This document shows positions 12,224 through 23,388 of a DNA stretch of 64,000 bases, piece after piece. Each line of letters begins with the position of its first letter. Positions within the stretch are counted from its first letter, which is position 1. The notes under the pieces were generated by a model. That model was given only the letters and a program-made list of their open reading frames with translations, was not told the DNA's origin and did not search any database. The stretch covers positions 992,001-1,056,000 of the forward strand of contig NZ_JPUX01000001.1 of NCBI RefSeq assembly GCF_000738675.1. Reading direction: 5' to 3'. This stretch comes from Serratia nematodiphila DZ0503SBS1 (lineage in GTDB: Bacteria > Pseudomonadota > Gammaproteobacteria > Enterobacterales > Enterobacteriaceae). A program made the translations under genes and the position numbers.

Positions 12224-12754
12224 GTGATCGGTATTCTAAATCGTTGGCGACAATTTGGCAGACGTTATTTCTGGCCCCATCTCCTGTTAGGGATGGTTGC
12301 GGCCACGCTTGGCGCGTCTTCCAATTTGTCCGGCGCTCCCGATCAGGCCGCGCTGCCGAATACGTCGTCCAGCCTTAACCGGCAAAATTCGGCCAACGGC
12401 ACCTTCAACAGCCTGGCCCTGCTGCAGGACGCGCACCGCCGCCCTACCTTCAGCGTAGATTATTGGCAGCAGCATGCACTGCGCACCGTCATTCGTCACC
12501 TCTCTTTCGCGTTGGCGCCGCAGGCGGTTTATGCGCGGGTACAGGAGAGCGAAGCCGAAGCGGAACCGCCTTTGCAGGTAGCGCAACTGGCGTTGCTGTC
12601 TACCCTCAATGCGCTGCTGACGCATGAGCCGAAGCCGCCGACCATCATTCGCCACACCCACCTTGAGGTGCTGCCAACGCTGGCGCGGCACCAGACCGGC
12701 CTGTGGGTGGCTCAGGTGCAAGGCATTCGCGCCGGGCCCGTCGTTCTCGTCTGA
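12224..12754 (+). CDS. secM: SecM, secretion monitor with ribosome arrest peptide
   Basis: SecM is a secreted regulatory protein whose nascent chain stalls the ribosome when Sec export is slow, exposing the secA ribosome site. The 176 aa product starts at a GTG, supported by similarity of [10 protein letters not shown] and [14 protein letters not shown] to the long enterobacterial SecM signal sequence. The block [20 protein letters not shown] is conserved. The C-terminal arrest motif reads H156-x4-W161-V162-x4-GIRAGP (167-172). In E. coli the first key position is Phe150 and the residue after Trp is Ile, so two arrest residues differ. secA follows after 82 bp. Confidence 0.93.
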   Translation: MIGILNRWRQFGRRYFWPHLLLGMVAATLGASSNLSGAPDQAALPNTSSSLNRQNSANGTFNSLALLQDAHRRPTFSVDYWQQHALRTVIRHLSFALAPQAVYARVQESEAEAEPPLQVAQLALLSTLNALLTHEPKPPTIIRHTHLEVLPTLARHQTGLWVAQVQGIRAGPVVLV

Positions 12755-12836
12755 CTCCGCCCTTAGGGCATAAAAACCATAAATAATAGCAAGTTGACTG
12801 CCGCATTCGGCCGTCATGACAGAGATATCAAACATC

Positions 12837-15545
12837 ATGTTAGTGAAATTATTAACCAAAGTTTTTGGCAGCCGTAACGATCGTACCCTGCGCCGCATGC
12901 GCAAAGTGGTTGAGCAGATCAACCGCATGGAACCGGACATGGAAAAACTGTCCGATGACGAGCTGAAAGCGAAAACTAACGAGTTCCGCGCACGCCTGGA
13001 AAAAGGCGAGTCGCTGGAAAGCCTGATCCCGGAAGCCTTCGCCGTGGTGCGCGAGGCGAGCAAGCGCGTGTTCGGCATGCGTCACTTCGACGTGCAGCTG
13101 CTGGGCGGCATGGTGCTGAACGACCGCTGCATCGCCGAGATGCGTACCGGTGAAGGTAAAACCCTGACCGCGACGCTGCCGGCCTACCTGAACGCCCTGA
13201 GCGGCCGCGGCGTGCACGTCGTGACCGTCAACGACTATCTGGCGCAGCGCGACGCCGAAAACAACCGTCCGCTGTTCGAGTTCCTCGGCCTGAGCATCGG
13301 CATCAACCTGCCGGGCATGCCGGCGCCGGCCAAGCGTGAAGCTTACGCTGCCGACATCACCTACGGCACCAACAACGAATACGGCTTCGACTACCTGCGC
13401 GACAACATGGCGTTCAGCCCGGAAGAACGCGTGCAGCGCAAACTGCACTATGCGCTGGTGGATGAGGTGGACTCCATCCTGATCGATGAAGCGCGTACGC
13501 CGCTGATCATCTCCGGCCCGGCTGAAGACAGCTCCGAGATGTACATCAAGGTCAACAAGCTGATCCCTAAACTGATCCGCCAGGAAAAAGAAGACTCCGA
13601 CACCTTCAAGGGTGAAGGGCACTTCTCGGTGGATGAGAAGGCGCGCCAGGTGCACCTGACCGAACGCGGCCTGATCCTGATCGAAGAGATGCTGGTAGAG
13701 GCTGGCATCATGGATGAAGGCGAATCGCTGTACTCGCCGACCAATATCATGCTGATGCACCACGTTACCGCCGCGCTGCGCGCCCACGTGCTGTTCACCC
13801 GCGACGTTGACTACATCGTGAAAGACGGCGAAGTGATCATCGTCGATGAGCACACCGGCCGTACCATGCAGGGCCGCCGTTGGTCCGATGGCCTGCACCA
13901 GGCGGTGGAAGCCAAAGAAGGCGTGGAGATCCAGAACGAGAACCAGACGCTGGCTTCGATCACCTTCCAGAACTACTTCCGTCTGTACGAGAAGCTGGCC
14001 GGGATGACCGGTACCGCCGATACCGAAGCCTTCGAATTCAGCTCGATCTACAAGCTGGACACCATCGTGGTGCCAACCAACCGTCCGATGATCCGTAAGG
14101 ACATGCCGGATCTGGTGTACATGACCGAGAAAGAGAAGATCGGCGCCATCATCGAGGACATCCGCGAGCGTACAGCCAAAGGCCAACCGGTGCTGGTGGG
14201 TACCATCTCAATCGAGAAATCCGAAGTGGTGTCCCGTGAGCTGACCAAAGCGGGCATCGACCACAAGGTGCTGAACGCCAAATTCCACGCCATGGAAGCG
14301 GACATCGTCGCCCAGGCCGGCCAGAGCGGTGCGGTAACCATCGCCACCAACATGGCGGGCCGTGGTACCGATATCGTGCTGGGCGGCAGCTGGCAGGCCG
14401 AAGTAGCGCTGCTGGAAGCGCCGACCGAAGAGCAGATCGAAGCCATCAAAGCCGCCTGGAAAGAGCGCCACGACGCGGTGCTGGCGGCGGGCGGCCTGCA
14501 TATCATCGGCACCGAGCGCCATGAATCGCGCCGTATCGATAACCAGCTGCGCGGCCGTTCCGGTCGTCAGGGCGACGCCGGTTCATCCCGCTTCTACCTG
14601 TCGATGGAAGATGCCCTGATGCGTATCTTCGCCTCGGATCGCGTGTCCGGCATGATGCGTAAACTGGGCATGAAAGAAGGCGAAGCGATTGAGCACCCGT
14701 GGGTGACCAAGGCGATCGCCAATGCCCAGCGTAAGGTAGAGAGCCGCAACTTCGACATCCGTAAGCAGCTGCTGGAGTACGATGACGTCGCCAACGATCA
14801 GCGCCGCGCCATCTACAGCCAACGCAACGAATTGCTGGACGTGTCCGACGTGAGCGAAACCATCGCCAGCATCCGCGAGGACGTGTTCAAGAGCACCATC
14901 GACAACTACATCACGCCGCAGTCGCTGGAAGAAGAGTGGGACATTCAGGGGCTGGAAGAGCGCCTGAAGAACGACTTCGATCTGGAGATGCCGATCGCCC
15001 AGTGGCTGGACAAAGAGCCGGAGCTGCACGAAGAGACGCTGCGCGAACGCATTCTGGAGAACGCCAAAGAGCAGTATCAGCGTAAGGAAGAAGTGGTCGG
15101 CAGCGAGATGATGCGCAACTTCGAGAAGGGCGTGATGCTGCAGACGCTGGATTCCCTGTGGAAAGAGCATCTGGCGGCGATGGACTACCTGCGCCAGGGT
15201 ATCCACCTGCGCGGTTACGCGCAGAAGGATCCGAAGCAGGAGTACAAGCGCGAATCCTTCAACATGTTCGCCACCATGCTGGAATCGCTGAAATATGAAG
15301 TGATCAGCGTGCTGAGCAAGGTACAGGTGCGGATGCCGGAAGAGGTGGAAGCGCTGGAACAGCAGCGCCGTGAAGAGGCCGAGCGTCTGGCGCAGCAGCA
15401 ACAGCTGAGCCACCACGACGAGAACGCGCTGGTGACTGAAGATCCGAACGCGCCGGCGACCGCCGAGCGTAAAGTGGGGCGCAACGATCCTTGCCCATGC
15501 GGTTCCGGCAAGAAATACAAGCAGTGCCACGGCCGCCTGCAGTAA
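12837..15545 (+). CDS. secA: Preprotein translocase ATPase SecA
   Basis: SecA is the motor ATPase that drives preproteins through SecYEG. With the ATG at 12837 it is 902 aa (901 in E. coli), beginning [17 protein letters not shown]. Helicase-like motifs are clear: Walker A MRTGEGKT near residue 103, the [11 protein letters not shown]alker B region, and [10 protein letters not shown] and GRSGRQGD in NBD2. The C-terminal zinc-binding tail [14 protein letters not shown], which contacts SecB, is complete. The short interval after secM is expected to fold and hide the ribosome site unless SecM stalls. Confidence 0.99.
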   Translation: MLVKLLTKVFGSRNDRTLRRMRKVVEQINRMEPDMEKLSDDELKAKTNEFRARLEKGESLESLIPEAFAVVREASKRVFGMRHFDVQLLGGMVLNDRCIAEMRTGEGKTLTATLPAYLNALSGRGVHVVTVNDYLAQRDAENNRPLFEFLGLSIGINLPGMPAPAKREAYAADITYGTNNEYGFDYLRDNMAFSPEERVQRKLHYALVDEVDSILIDEARTPLIISGPAEDSSEMYIKVNKLIPKLIRQEKEDSDTFKGEGHFSVDEKARQVHLTERGLILIEEMLVEAGIMDEGESLYSPTNIMLMHHVTAALRAHVLFTRDVDYIVKDGEVIIVDEHTGRTMQGRRWSDGLHQAVEAKEGVEIQNENQTLASITFQNYFRLYEKLAGMTGTADTEAFEFSSIYKLDTIVVPTNRPMIRKDMPDLVYMTEKEKIGAIIEDIRERTAKGQPVLVGTISIEKSEVVSRELTKAGIDHKVLNAKFHAMEADIVAQAGQSGAVTIATNMAGRGTDIVLGGSWQAEVALLEAPTEEQIEAIKAAWKERHDAVLAAGGLHIIGTERHESRRIDNQLRGRSGRQGDAGSSRFYLSMEDALMRIFASDRVSGMMRKLGMKEGEAIEHPWVTKAIANAQRKVESRNFDIRKQLLEYDDVANDQRRAIYSQRNELLDVSDVSETIASIREDVFKSTIDNYITPQSLEEEWDIQGLEERLKNDFDLEMPIAQWLDKEPELHEETLRERILENAKEQYQRKEEVVGSEMMRNFEKGVMLQTLDSLWKEHLAAMDYLRQGIHLRGYAQKDPKQEYKRESFNMFATMLESLKYEVISVLSKVQVRMPEEVEALEQQRREEAERLAQQQQLSHHDENALVTEDPNAPATAERKVGRNDPCPCGSGKKYKQCHGRLQ

Positions 15546-15572
15546 TGCCGGCCGCGGTTAACCGATAACACC

Positions 15573-15604
15573 CAGGGGTTCAGCTTGCTGAGCCCCTGTT
15601 TTTT
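15573..15604 (+). terminator. Rho-independent terminator after secA
   Basis: A stem of about 11 bp, CAGGGGTTCAG / CTGAGCCCCTG with a CTTG-type loop, is followed by six T residues, 28 bp after the secA stop. It separates the secM-secA transcript from mutT. Confidence 0.85.
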
Positions 15605-15625
15605 GGCACCCATCAGGAGGGTGAG

Positions 15626-16030
15626 ATGAAACATCTGAATATCGCCGTGGGCATTATCCGCAATGCTCAACAGGAGATCTTTATTACCCGCCGCGCCGCT
15701 GACGCGCACATGGCCGGATTCTGGGAGTTTCCCGGCGGTAAGATCGAACAGGGTGAAACGCCGGAACAGGCGTTGAGCCGCGAGCTGCGGGAAGAGACCG
15801 GTATCGAAGCCGAACGCGCCGAACTGCTGGAGGTGGTGGAGCACCGCTTCAGCGATCGCATCGTGACGCTGAATTTTTATCTGGTAGAAGCCTGGGCGGG
15901 TGAGCCGTTCGGCCGTGAGGGGCAACCGATGCGCTGGGTAAAACAGGCGGACCTGCGTGAAGACGAGTTCCCGGAAGCCAACGTCGGCATTATTCAGCTG
16001 CTGGTGGCACAGGCGAACGCCGCGCAATAA
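15626..16030 (+). CDS. mutT: 8-oxo-dGTP diphosphatase MutT
   Basis: MutT is a Nudix hydrolase that removes 8-oxo-dGTP from the nucleotide pool and so prevents A:T to C:G transversions. The 134 aa product carries the complete Nudix box, G-x5-E-x7-REUxEExGU, seen as GGKIEQGETPEQALSRELRE followed by ETGIE (residues about 37-60). The length is close to the E. coli 129 aa. The start is supported by an AGGAGG site 7 bp upstream. It sits directly after secA as in other enterobacteria. Confidence 0.97.
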   Translation: MKHLNIAVGIIRNAQQEIFITRRAADAHMAGFWEFPGGKIEQGETPEQALSRELREETGIEAERAELLEVVEHRFSDRIVTLNFYLVEAWAGEPFGREGQPMRWVKQADLREDEFPEANVGIIQLLVAQANAAQ

Positions 16031-16035
16031 CCAGT

Positions 16036-16059
16036 TTGGCCTGGCGTCCGCCAGGCCAA
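16036..16059. terminator. Hairpin between convergent mutT and yacG
   Basis: An almost perfect inverted repeat, TTGGCCTGGCG-tc-CGCCAGGCCAA, starts 6 bp after the mutT stop and ends 10 bp before the yacG stop. There is no U-run, so it may act through mRNA 3' end stability or in either direction with a factor. Confidence 0.45.
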
Positions 16060-16069
16060 CAGCGGGCGA

Positions 16070-16261
16070 TCAGCGATCGTCCATTTCGCTCCAGTCTTCG
16101 CTTTCCGACAGATCGCTGTTGCTCGGAATGCGCTTCTCTTCATCGGCCCACTCGCCGAGATCGATCAGCTGGCAACGTTTGCTGCAAAACGGCCGGAATG
16201 GGCTGACTTCACCCCAAACCACGCCGGTGCCACAGGTTGGGCATTTTACTACGGTCGTCAT
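16070..16261 (-). CDS. yacG: DNA gyrase inhibitor YacG (zinc finger)
   Basis: This is a small 63 aa zinc-binding protein. Four cysteines, CPTC near residue 7 and CSKRC near 27, form the zinc site. The C-terminal tail is acidic and Ser-rich. E. coli YacG binds GyrB and inhibits gyrase. The genes run coaE, zapD, yacG in transcription order on the minus strand, the standard enterobacterial group, with 51 bp between zapD and yacG. Confidence 0.95.
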   Translation of the reverse strand: MTTVVKCPTCGTGVVWGEVSPFRPFCSKRCQLIDLGEWADEEKRIPSNSDLSESEDWSEMDDR

Positions 16262-16312
16262 AACGGTTCCTTATGCCTTCTGACAGTGCTGAGAAGGCTT
16301 TCTTGCATAAGT

Positions 16313-17065
16313 TCAACAACAGGCCAGTTCGAACGTCAGGCGTTCAGGCACCGCGCCATGTTCGCTGTCCAGCGGCAGGAAACGAATGGCATAACGCGTC
16401 TTATGGCCGGAAATCTGCGGATAAAGCTGCGGCGCCAGATGGAGGCGCAGGCGCAGCAGATCCGCCCCTTCGGCGTTGTCCTGGAAAAAACCGTTCAGGC
16501 TGATTTGATTGCGGAACGGCCCGGATTGGCGGATCAGATCCAACACCATGATCAGCGCCTGGTTCAGCGGTTCCAGCGACTGCAGCCAGGCGGCGACGTC
16601 GGTATCGCGATCCTGCTGCGGCGCGTGCATCCACATGTGCAGGGTCGGCAGATCGAAGCTGCAGCAACCGCCAGGAATGTTCAGCCGCTGACGCACCAGG
16701 CCGATCAGCCGATCTTCGCGCAGCGCCTGGCCGAGGCGCGGCGCCGCCATCAGCGCCGATGAGCGCGACTTCAGCTGGCCGCGCAGCTGGTCGATCAGCG
16801 CCATATCCACGCCCGGCACATCGGCCCAGGCCAACAGTTTCTGCTGCTGGCGCTCCAGCTCTTTGAGCAGTTCGGTGCGCACTTCGCCGCGCTCCAGCAC
16901 GTCCAGCAAGTCGGAGACGGTGCGAAAGAAGGTGAGGGCGATGGCGGTTTCACTCAGGGCGCGTTGGCCGTGCAGCTGTTGCAGCAGGAATTCGATGCGC
17001 AGCCAGGTGCGCATCTTCTCGTTCAGCGGGTGTTCAAAGAGAACGGTTGGGGAAACATCACTCAT
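16313..17065 (-). CDS. zapD: Cell division protein ZapD
   Basis: ZapD cross-links FtsZ protofilaments by binding the FtsZ C-terminal peptide. The 250 aa product begins [23 protein letters not shown], typical of the family (247 aa in E. coli), and is helical in its N-terminal half with a beta-rich second half. It lies 5 bp downstream of coaE, so it is very likely co-transcribed. Confidence 0.96.
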   Translation of the reverse strand: MSDVSPTVLFEHPLNEKMRTWLRIEFLLQQLHGQRALSETAIALTFFRTVSDLLDVLERGEVRTELLKELERQQQKLLAWADVPGVDMALIDQLRGQLKSRSSALMAAPRLGQALREDRLIGLVRQRLNIPGGCCSFDLPTLHMWMHAPQQDRDTDVAAWLQSLEPLNQALIMVLDLIRQSGPFRNQISLNGFFQDNAEGADLLRLRLHLAPQLYPQISGHKTRYAIRFLPLDSEHGAVPERLTFELACC

Positions 17066-17070
17066 GCAGT

Positions 17071-17685
17071 TTAATCCTGTTGGGGCGCTGTTGCCGCCAG
17101 TTCAAGGTAGCGACGATGCAGAGCGGCGACCTGTGGCTCTATCCCCTGAGCGGCGCCGCTGTTGTCAATAATGTCATCCGCCACGGCGAGGCGCTGCTGG
17201 CGCGTGGCCTGGGCGGCGAGAATGCTCTGCGCTTGCTCACGGCTTACGCCGTCGCGCGCGATGGTGCGAGCCAGCTGGGTTTCGGCGTCGACGTCGATCA
17301 CCAGCACCCGATCGGCGCGATCCTGCAGGCGGTTTTCCACCAGCAGCGGCACCACCCACAGCGCGTACGGGCTGGTGGCCTGCGCCAGTTGGCGATGGGT
17401 TTCACGGTGTATCAGCGGGTGCAGCAGCTGGTTCAGCCAGGTTTTGTCATCGGGATGGCTGAAGATGCGCTGACGCAGCGCAGCGCGGTTCAACGCACCG
17501 TCCGGCAGTAACATTTCATTACCAAATCGTTCGGCGATCGCGGCCAAGGCAGGGGTGCCCGGCTCGACGACCTGACGGGCGATCACGTCAGCATCGACAA
17601 GGGTTGCGCCGTGGCGCGCAAAGGCGTTCGCGACGGTCGTCTTGCCGCTGCCTATGCCCCCGGTCAACGCAACAATGTAGGCCAT
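17071..17685 (-). CDS. coaE: Dephospho-CoA kinase
   Basis: CoaE phosphorylates dephospho-CoA, the last step of coenzyme A synthesis. The 204 aa product shows the Walker A loop [11 protein letters not shown] near residue 9, [13 protein letters not shown] near 33 and a C-terminal P-loop kinase helix. It is the first gene of the coaE-zapD-yacG unit. A 362 bp divergent gap separates it from guaC. Confidence 0.97.
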   Translation of the reverse strand: MAYIVALTGGIGSGKTTVANAFARHGATLVDADVIARQVVEPGTPALAAIAERFGNEMLLPDGALNRAALRQRIFSHPDDKTWLNQLLHPLIHRETHRQLAQATSPYALWVVPLLVENRLQDRADRVLVIDVDAETQLARTIARDGVSREQAQSILAAQATRQQRLAVADDIIDNSGAAQGIEPQVAALHRRYLELAATAPQQD

Positions 17686-18047
17686 GGTGTTAGGTGCATC
17701 CGATGTTCATAAAAAAATAATAGTCGAATCATAAAGCGATCGCGCAGAAGTGCAAGTCGGCAGGCGGCGCTTGCGCATCGGCACCGATTGGGTGGCGAGA
17801 AAAAACGCAGCGGCACGGCAAAAATGAGCGGGCAATCACACTGCGATTATGCAGGTAAATTTGTCGGATTGTAGCGTAAATAAAGGCGAATTCGCAGTCT
17901 TGTTCGGCGATTATTAGCGCGTATTATAACGTCACTGGAACTGGCATTAATCTCGCCGCCGTCTTTTTGCGCCACTGGAAAGCCGTCGGGTAGAGGTTCG
18001 AATATCCTCCTTGCGATCCGTCGCCATTAACCAGGAAATCATAAGTC
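17686..18047. other. coaE-guaC divergent intergenic region
   Basis: This 362 bp gap between divergent starts has no credible ORF, RNA gene or repeat that I can see. It is moderately AT-rich near both ends, as expected for promoters. The only clear element is the guaC promoter candidate at 17900-17927, which leaves a leader of about 115 nt. Immediately upstream of the coaE ATG the sequence is AT-rich with an A7 tract. Confidence 0.6.
17900..17927 (+). promoter_or_regulatory. Putative guaC promoter
   Basis: TTGTTC (17900-17905) and TATTAT (17922-17927) are spaced by 16 bp, about 120 bp upstream of the guaC ATG. This is the best sigma-70-like match in the divergent region. It is a motif match only. 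Confidence 0.5.
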
Positions 18048-19091
18048 ATGCGTATTGAAGAAGATTTGAAGTTGGGCTTTAAAGACGTGTTGATCCGCCC
18101 TAAGCGTTCCACGCTGAAAAGCCGCTCTGAGGTTGAACTGGAACGTCAGTTTACCTTCAAGCATTCAGGTTGCAGCTGGTCCGGCGTGCCGATTATCGCC
18201 GCCAACATGGACACGGTGGGCACCTTCCGCATGGCCGAGGCCCTGGCTTCTTTCGACGTTCTCACTGCCGTACACAAACATTACAGCGTCGAGCAATGGG
18301 CTGACTTCGTGCAGCGCATGCCGGAATCGGTGCTGCGCCATGTGATGGTCTCCACCGGCACCTCCGAAGCCGACTTCGCCAAAATGCAGCAGATCCTGGC
18401 CCTGTCTCCGGCGCTGAAATTCATCTGTATCGACGTGGCCAACGGCTACTCCGAACACTTCGTCGCCTTCCTGCAGAAAGCGCGCGAAGCCTGCCCGAAT
18501 CACGTCATCTGCGCAGGTAACGTGGTAACCGGCGAAATGGTGGAAGAGTTGATCCTCTCCGGCGCCGACATCGTTAAAGTCGGCATCGGCCCGGGGTCGG
18601 TATGCACCACCCGCGTGAAGACCGGTGTGGGCTACCCGCAGCTGTCGGCGGTGATCGAATGCGCCGATGCGGCCCACGGGCTGGGCGGCCAAATCGTCAG
18701 CGACGGCGGCTGCTCGGTGCCGGGCGATGTCGCCAAAGCCTTCGGCGGCGGCGCGGACTTCGTGATGCTGGGCGGCATGCTGGCCGGCCACGACGAGTGC
18801 GAAGGCACCGTGGTGGAAGAGAACGGCGAGAAATTTATGCTGTTCTACGGCATGAGCTCCGAGTCAGCGATGAAGCGCCACGTCGGCGGCGTAGCAGAGT
18901 ATCGCGCGGCCGAAGGCAAAACCGTCAAGCTGCCGCTGCGCGGCGAGGTAGAGTTTACCGTGCGCGATATCCTCGGCGGCCTGCGTTCCGCCTGCACCTA
19001 CGTCGGCGCCGAGCGTCTGAAAGAGCTGACCAAGCGCACCACCTTTATCCGCGTGGCGGAGCAGGAAAACCGCGTCTTCGGCAGCAAATAA
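18048..19091 (+). CDS. guaC: GMP reductase
   Basis: GuaC converts GMP to IMP with NADPH and recycles guanine nucleotides. The 347 aa product matches the E. coli length. The catalytic loop [15 protein letters not shown] places the nucleophile at Cys186. The phosphate-binding segments [14 protein letters not shown] and [12 protein letters not shown] are intact. The length and absence of CBS domains distinguish it from IMP dehydrogenase. It stands alone on the plus strand between coaE and the convergent hofC. Confidence 0.98.
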   Translation: MRIEEDLKLGFKDVLIRPKRSTLKSRSEVELERQFTFKHSGCSWSGVPIIAANMDTVGTFRMAEALASFDVLTAVHKHYSVEQWADFVQRMPESVLRHVMVSTGTSEADFAKMQQILALSPALKFICIDVANGYSEHFVAFLQKAREACPNHVICAGNVVTGEMVEELILSGADIVKVGIGPGSVCTTRVKTGVGYPQLSAVIECADAAHGLGGQIVSDGGCSVPGDVAKAFGGGADFVMLGGMLAGHDECEGTVVEENGEKFMLFYGMSSESAMKRHVGGVAEYRAAEGKTVKLPLRGEVEFTVRDILGGLRSACTYVGAERLKELTKRTTFIRVAEQENRVFGSK

Positions 19092-19107
19092 GCCGCAGCT
19101 TGCATTC

Positions 19108-19138
19108 GGGCGCCGCGCACCACGGCGCCCGCTATCCT
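19108..19138. terminator. Hairpin between convergent guaC and hofC
   Basis: GGGCGCCG (19108-19115) pairs with CGGCGCCC (19123-19130) and is followed by a pyrimidine-rich stretch. It lies 16 bp after the guaC stop, in a 52 bp gap between convergent genes. Confidence 0.5.
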
Positions 19139-19143
19139 CTTCT

Positions 19144-20343
19144 TTATCCCAGCACGCTGCCCAGTTGAAAGATAGGCAGATACATGGCGATAACCAAAGC
19201 GCCGACAATCCCGCCCACCACCAGCATCAACAGCGGCTCCAGCGTTTGCGCCAGCGTATCGGCCAGCTCGTGCGTCTGCCGTTCATACCACTGCGCCAAC
19301 TTATCCAGCAAGGCGTCCAGCGAGCCGGACTCCTCGCCCACCCGCACCAGCTGCCGGCACAGTGGCGGAAACAGCGGTTGCAAACCCAGGGCCTGATGAA
19401 ACGCTTCGCCTTCGGCGATCTGCCGTTGCACCTGCTCCAGCGCCTGCCGGTACAGCGGATGATCCGCCGCCAGCGCCGCCGCGTTCAAACCTTCCACCAG
19501 CGTCAGCCCCGCGCGTTGGGTCATGGTCAGGATACGAAATGTTTGGCTCAGCGCGCCGCCGCTCACCAGCCGGGCAATTAGCGGCAGGCGCAGCAAGGCG
19601 GCCTGTTCGCGTTGGCGCCACGGAGGGCGCGGATGCAGCCAGCGGCAGTAGCCGAACAGCAACGCGCCGAGCAGCAGCGCCAAATAGGGGCCAACGGCGA
19701 TCAGCAGCGCGGACAACCCCAATAATCCTTGGGTAAACCAGGGCAGCTGCGCATCGAACGACTGATAAACCTTGGCAAATTCCGGCAGCACCATCACCAG
19801 CATCAGCACGCTGACCAGCAGCGCCACCGCGCAGATGAAGAGGGGATACCGCAGCGCTTTGGTCACCTTGCGGCGCAGCAGAAGCTGGGCCTCCTGTTGT
19901 TGCGCCAGCTGCAGGCAGCAGCGATCGAGGTTGCCGGTCAGTTCGCCGATGGCGATCAGTTGGCGATAGATCAGTGGAAAAACGCTTGGTTGTGCGGCAA
20001 GGCTTTCGGAGAGCGGCGGCCCTTCGCGCACCTGGTCGGCCAGCTGGCGCAGCAGGCAGCGCCAGGCTGCCGAAGGGTGCTCTGCCGCCAGAAGCTGCAG
20101 CGTATTGACCAGCGGCAGCCCGGCCTGCAACAGGGTAGCGAGCTGGCGGGTGAAGTGGATTAACGGTTCTCCGCGCCATTGGCCGGGCGTGACGCGTTTG
20201 CCGTGCCCGATCCGCCAAGGTTGCAGGCCTTGTTCGATCAGCAGCCGGCTCACCTGCCGTTTTTCATCGCTCATCAGTTCGCCGCGGCGTAAGGTGCCCT
20301 GAGCGTCGAAAGCCTGCCACAGAAACAACCGGCGCGCTTTCAT
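19144..20343 (-). CDS. hofC: Type IV pilus assembly inner-membrane protein HofC (PilC/GspF family)
   Basis: HofC is a polytopic membrane platform protein for pilin assembly. The 399 aa product has the duplicated GspF domain. The first copy starts near residue 65 (FTRQLATLLQAGLPLVNTL) and the second near 270 (FRILTMTQRAGLTLVEGL). Three long hydrophobic helices are visible, at about 170, 215 and at the C-terminus. It overlaps hofB by 4 bp (ATGA) and so is translationally coupled. It completes a minimal ppdD-hofB-hofC set. No retraction ATPase, secretin or prepilin peptidase gene is in the window. Confidence 0.95.
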   Translation of the reverse strand: MKARRLFLWQAFDAQGTLRRGELMSDEKRQVSRLLIEQGLQPWRIGHGKRVTPGQWRGEPLIHFTRQLATLLQAGLPLVNTLQLLAAEHPSAAWRCLLRQLADQVREGPPLSESLAAQPSVFPLIYRQLIAIGELTGNLDRCCLQLAQQQEAQLLLRRKVTKALRYPLFICAVALLVSVLMLVMVLPEFAKVYQSFDAQLPWFTQGLLGLSALLIAVGPYLALLLGALLFGYCRWLHPRPPWRQREQAALLRLPLIARLVSGGALSQTFRILTMTQRAGLTLVEGLNAAALAADHPLYRQALEQVQRQIAEGEAFHQALGLQPLFPPLCRQLVRVGEESGSLDALLDKLAQWYERQTHELADTLAQTLEPLLMLVVGGIVGALVIAMYLPIFQLGSVLG

Positions 20344-21782
20344 GGCGTGGTTACGCCGGGTTGGACGACGTCGATCACGCGGTACAGTTCTTCCAGCGAG
20401 GTCGTGCCTTCGGCGGCCAGCGCCAGACCCGCCTGCAGCAGCGAAAGCTGCCCCTGCTCGCGGGCGATATCCGCCAGCAGACTGGGAGCGGATATCGCCA
20501 GCAATGCCGCCTGAATTTCCGGCGTAATGGCCAACAGTTCATACACGCCGATGCGCCCATAATAGCCGCCGAAGCAGTGCTCGCAGCCGTCGGCGCGCCA
20601 GGCGGTCAGCGGTTCCGGCCAGAGCGCGGTGGGAAAATGCGCCGGCTGGCTTTGCGGGTAGCGGCAGTGGCGACACAGCCTGCGCACCAGCCGCTGGGCG
20701 ACGACCAGCTTCAGGCAGCCGGCGAGCAGGTAGCCGGGGATACCCATGTGCATCAGCCGCGTCAGGGTTTCAGCAGTGGAGTTGGTATGCAGCGTCGACA
20801 GCACCAGGTGGCCGGTTTGTGCGGCCTTGACCGCGATCTCGGCGGTTTCCGCATCGCGGATCTCGCCGATCATGATGACGTCCGGATCCTGGCGCAGCAG
20901 GGCACGCAGCACTCGGGTGAAGTTCAGCTCGGTTTTGGCGTTGATCTGGGTCTGATTGACGCCGAACAGCGGGATCTCGACCGGATCCTCGACGCTGCAC
21001 AGGTTGCTTTGCGCATCATTCAACTGGCGCAGCCCGCTGTACAGCGTTACCGTCTTGCCGCTGCCGGTCGGGCCGGTCACCAGGATCAAACCTTGCGGGC
21101 AGGCCAACGCTGCCGCGTAGCGCGCCAGATCCGTCCGGCTCATGCCCAGTTGATCCAGCGGCAGCTCTTGCTGCTCGCCCTGCTGAACGCGCAGCACCAC
21201 CTTTTCGCCGTGCAACGTCGGCAGGGTGGCGATGCGCATGGCATAGCGCGCGCTGTCCAGCGTCAGGCTGAGCTGCCCGTCCTGAGGTTGACGGCGCTCG
21301 GCGATATCCAGTTGGCCGAGGATCTTCAGCCGGGCGATGAGGCGCGCAGCCAGCTGCGGCGGCGGTGAGGCAAGGGTTTGCAGCACGCCGTCGATGCGCA
21401 GGCGAATGCGAAAATGCTGCCGAAAGGGCTCAAAGTGAATGTCCGAGGCGCGGCGCTGAATGGCCAGGCGCAGCGTCTGGTTGATGAACTGTACCACCGG
21501 CGCATCGCCGTCGTCGGGGTAGGCGATGTCGGTCGTGTCCTCTTCGGCCGTCAACGGCGCCGGGAGCGGCTCGTGGTGCTGGTTCAGCGCCATCTCCAGC
21601 CTGGCCGCCGGCCATTGTTCCAAATGGATGCGCTTGCCGGTGGCGAAACGCAGCGCCGCCAGCAGCCCCTGCGGCGCTTCTTCGCTGAGCGCGACCGTCA
21701 GGGTGGTCGGGTCTTCGCTCAGCGCCAGCGCCTGATAGCGCCGGCACAGGGCGTGAACCTCTTCGCTGATTTGCGCGTTCAT
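20340..21782 (-). CDS. hofB: Type IV pilus assembly ATPase HofB (PilB/GspE family)
   Basis: HofB is a hexameric secretion ATPase that powers pilin extrusion. The Walker A loop VTGPTGSGKT, the Asp box LLRQDPDVIMIGEIRD (Walker B) and the His box GHLVLSTLHTNS are all intact. A tetracysteine zinc motif, CRHC and CEHC, follows. I chose the ATG at 21782 (480 aa, MNAQISEEVHAL). A GGAG lies 8 nt before it, whereas the ATG at 21788, which overlaps the ppdD stop, is only 2 nt from the same GGAG. Confidence 0.93.
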   Translation of the reverse strand: MNAQISEEVHALCRRYQALALSEDPTTLTVALSEEAPQGLLAALRFATGKRIHLEQWPAARLEMALNQHHEPLPAPLTAEEDTTDIAYPDDGDAPVVQFINQTLRLAIQRRASDIHFEPFRQHFRIRLRIDGVLQTLASPPPQLAARLIARLKILGQLDIAERRQPQDGQLSLTLDSARYAMRIATLPTLHGEKVVLRVQQGEQQELPLDQLGMSRTDLARYAAALACPQGLILVTGPTGSGKTVTLYSGLRQLNDAQSNLCSVEDPVEIPLFGVNQTQINAKTELNFTRVLRALLRQDPDVIMIGEIRDAETAEIAVKAAQTGHLVLSTLHTNSTAETLTRLMHMGIPGYLLAGCLKLVVAQRLVRRLCRHCRYPQSQPAHFPTALWPEPLTAWRADGCEHCFGGYYGRIGVYELLAITPEIQAALLAISAPSLLADIAREQGQLSLLQAGLALAAEGTTSLEELYRVIDVVQPGVTTP

Positions 21783-21787
21783 CGCCA

Positions 21788-22225
21788 TTACTCCGCCGCG
21801 TTGTCGAAGCGGAAGACTTCCTGGCACACCTCAACCAGCGTCGCGTTTTCGCTGCTGCACAGCCGGCTCCAGCGGGTCAGCCCATCGGCGTTCGACTTGG
21901 GGGTTAATGCCACCGCCAGGCCCTGCAGCGTTTGGCTGCCGGTCAGCGTGATCACGCCTTTGACGACTTTCACCCCGCTGACATAGCGCGACGTGCCGCC
22001 GGTGGGAATGCCTTTGCTGCCGGCCTCGCAGCCGGCGGGCGCGCCTTCGTCCAGCACGCACAGCTCGACCGCCATTTTATACGGCGCCATGGTTTGCAGC
22101 ATGTCGGTCATCGCTGCTTTCTGGATGTAGCGCTGGTAGGCGGGAATGCCGATGGCGCTGAGGATGGCGATGATGGCGATCACCACCATCAGTTCTATCA
22201 GGGTAAAGCCGCGTTGTGTTTCCAT
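21788..22225 (-). CDS. ppdD: Prepilin peptidase-dependent type IV major pilin PpdD
   Basis: This type IVa-like pilin of 145 aa has a very short leader METQRG followed by the processing site G^FTLIELMVVIAIIA, the hallmark of prepilin peptidase substrates. Phe becomes the methylated residue 1 and Glu5 is present. Four cysteines later in the chain (ELCVL, AGCEAG, RLCSS, EVCQEV) probably form two disulfides. I chose the ATG at 22225 because it gives the canonical leader, with AGGA about 10 nt upstream. It is the first gene of ppdD-hofB-hofC. Confidence 0.95.
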   Translation of the reverse strand: METQRGFTLIELMVVIAIIAILSAIGIPAYQRYIQKAAMTDMLQTMAPYKMAVELCVLDEGAPAGCEAGSKGIPTGGTSRYVSGVKVVKGVITLTGSQTLQGLAVALTPKSNADGLTRWSRLCSSENATLVEVCQEVFRFDNAAE

Positions 22226-22383
22226 GCGTTGTTTCCTCCATTGGGGTGTGGAAGACAACGGTAGCGGCTTGCTCGGGGCACGGCGAGGGGCAGTTACGCG
22301 TTTCTCGGCGCGCTTCCATCAGTAATGATGTGGTTTGCAGCGGTGAAAAAAACGGTGAGAGGGGGTTCGCAATTTTACGGTGA

Positions 22384-22407
22384 CGCCCCCGGCAGCGGCC
22401 GGGGGCG
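22384..22407 (-). terminator. Strong GC hairpin downstream of nadC
   Basis: A 10 bp perfect stem, CGCCCCCGGC / GCCGGGGGCG with a 4 nt loop, lies just after the nadC stop on the minus strand. No U-run follows. It separates nadC from ppdD and suggests the pilin genes are transcribed independently. Confidence 0.5.
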
Positions 22408-22413
22408 AGGGGA

Positions 22414-23325
<912 letters not shown>

Positions 23326-23388
23326 TTAGATCGTAGGGGAACATGCTACTCTGTTGCAGGAATAAGTACCACCGCAGAGAGGTGTCTG

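Noticed and set aside
17686..18047. Possible small RNA or tRNA in the coaE-guaC gap
   Set aside because: No cloverleaf, no strong hairpin with U-run and no repeat seen; promoter elements explain the region adequately.
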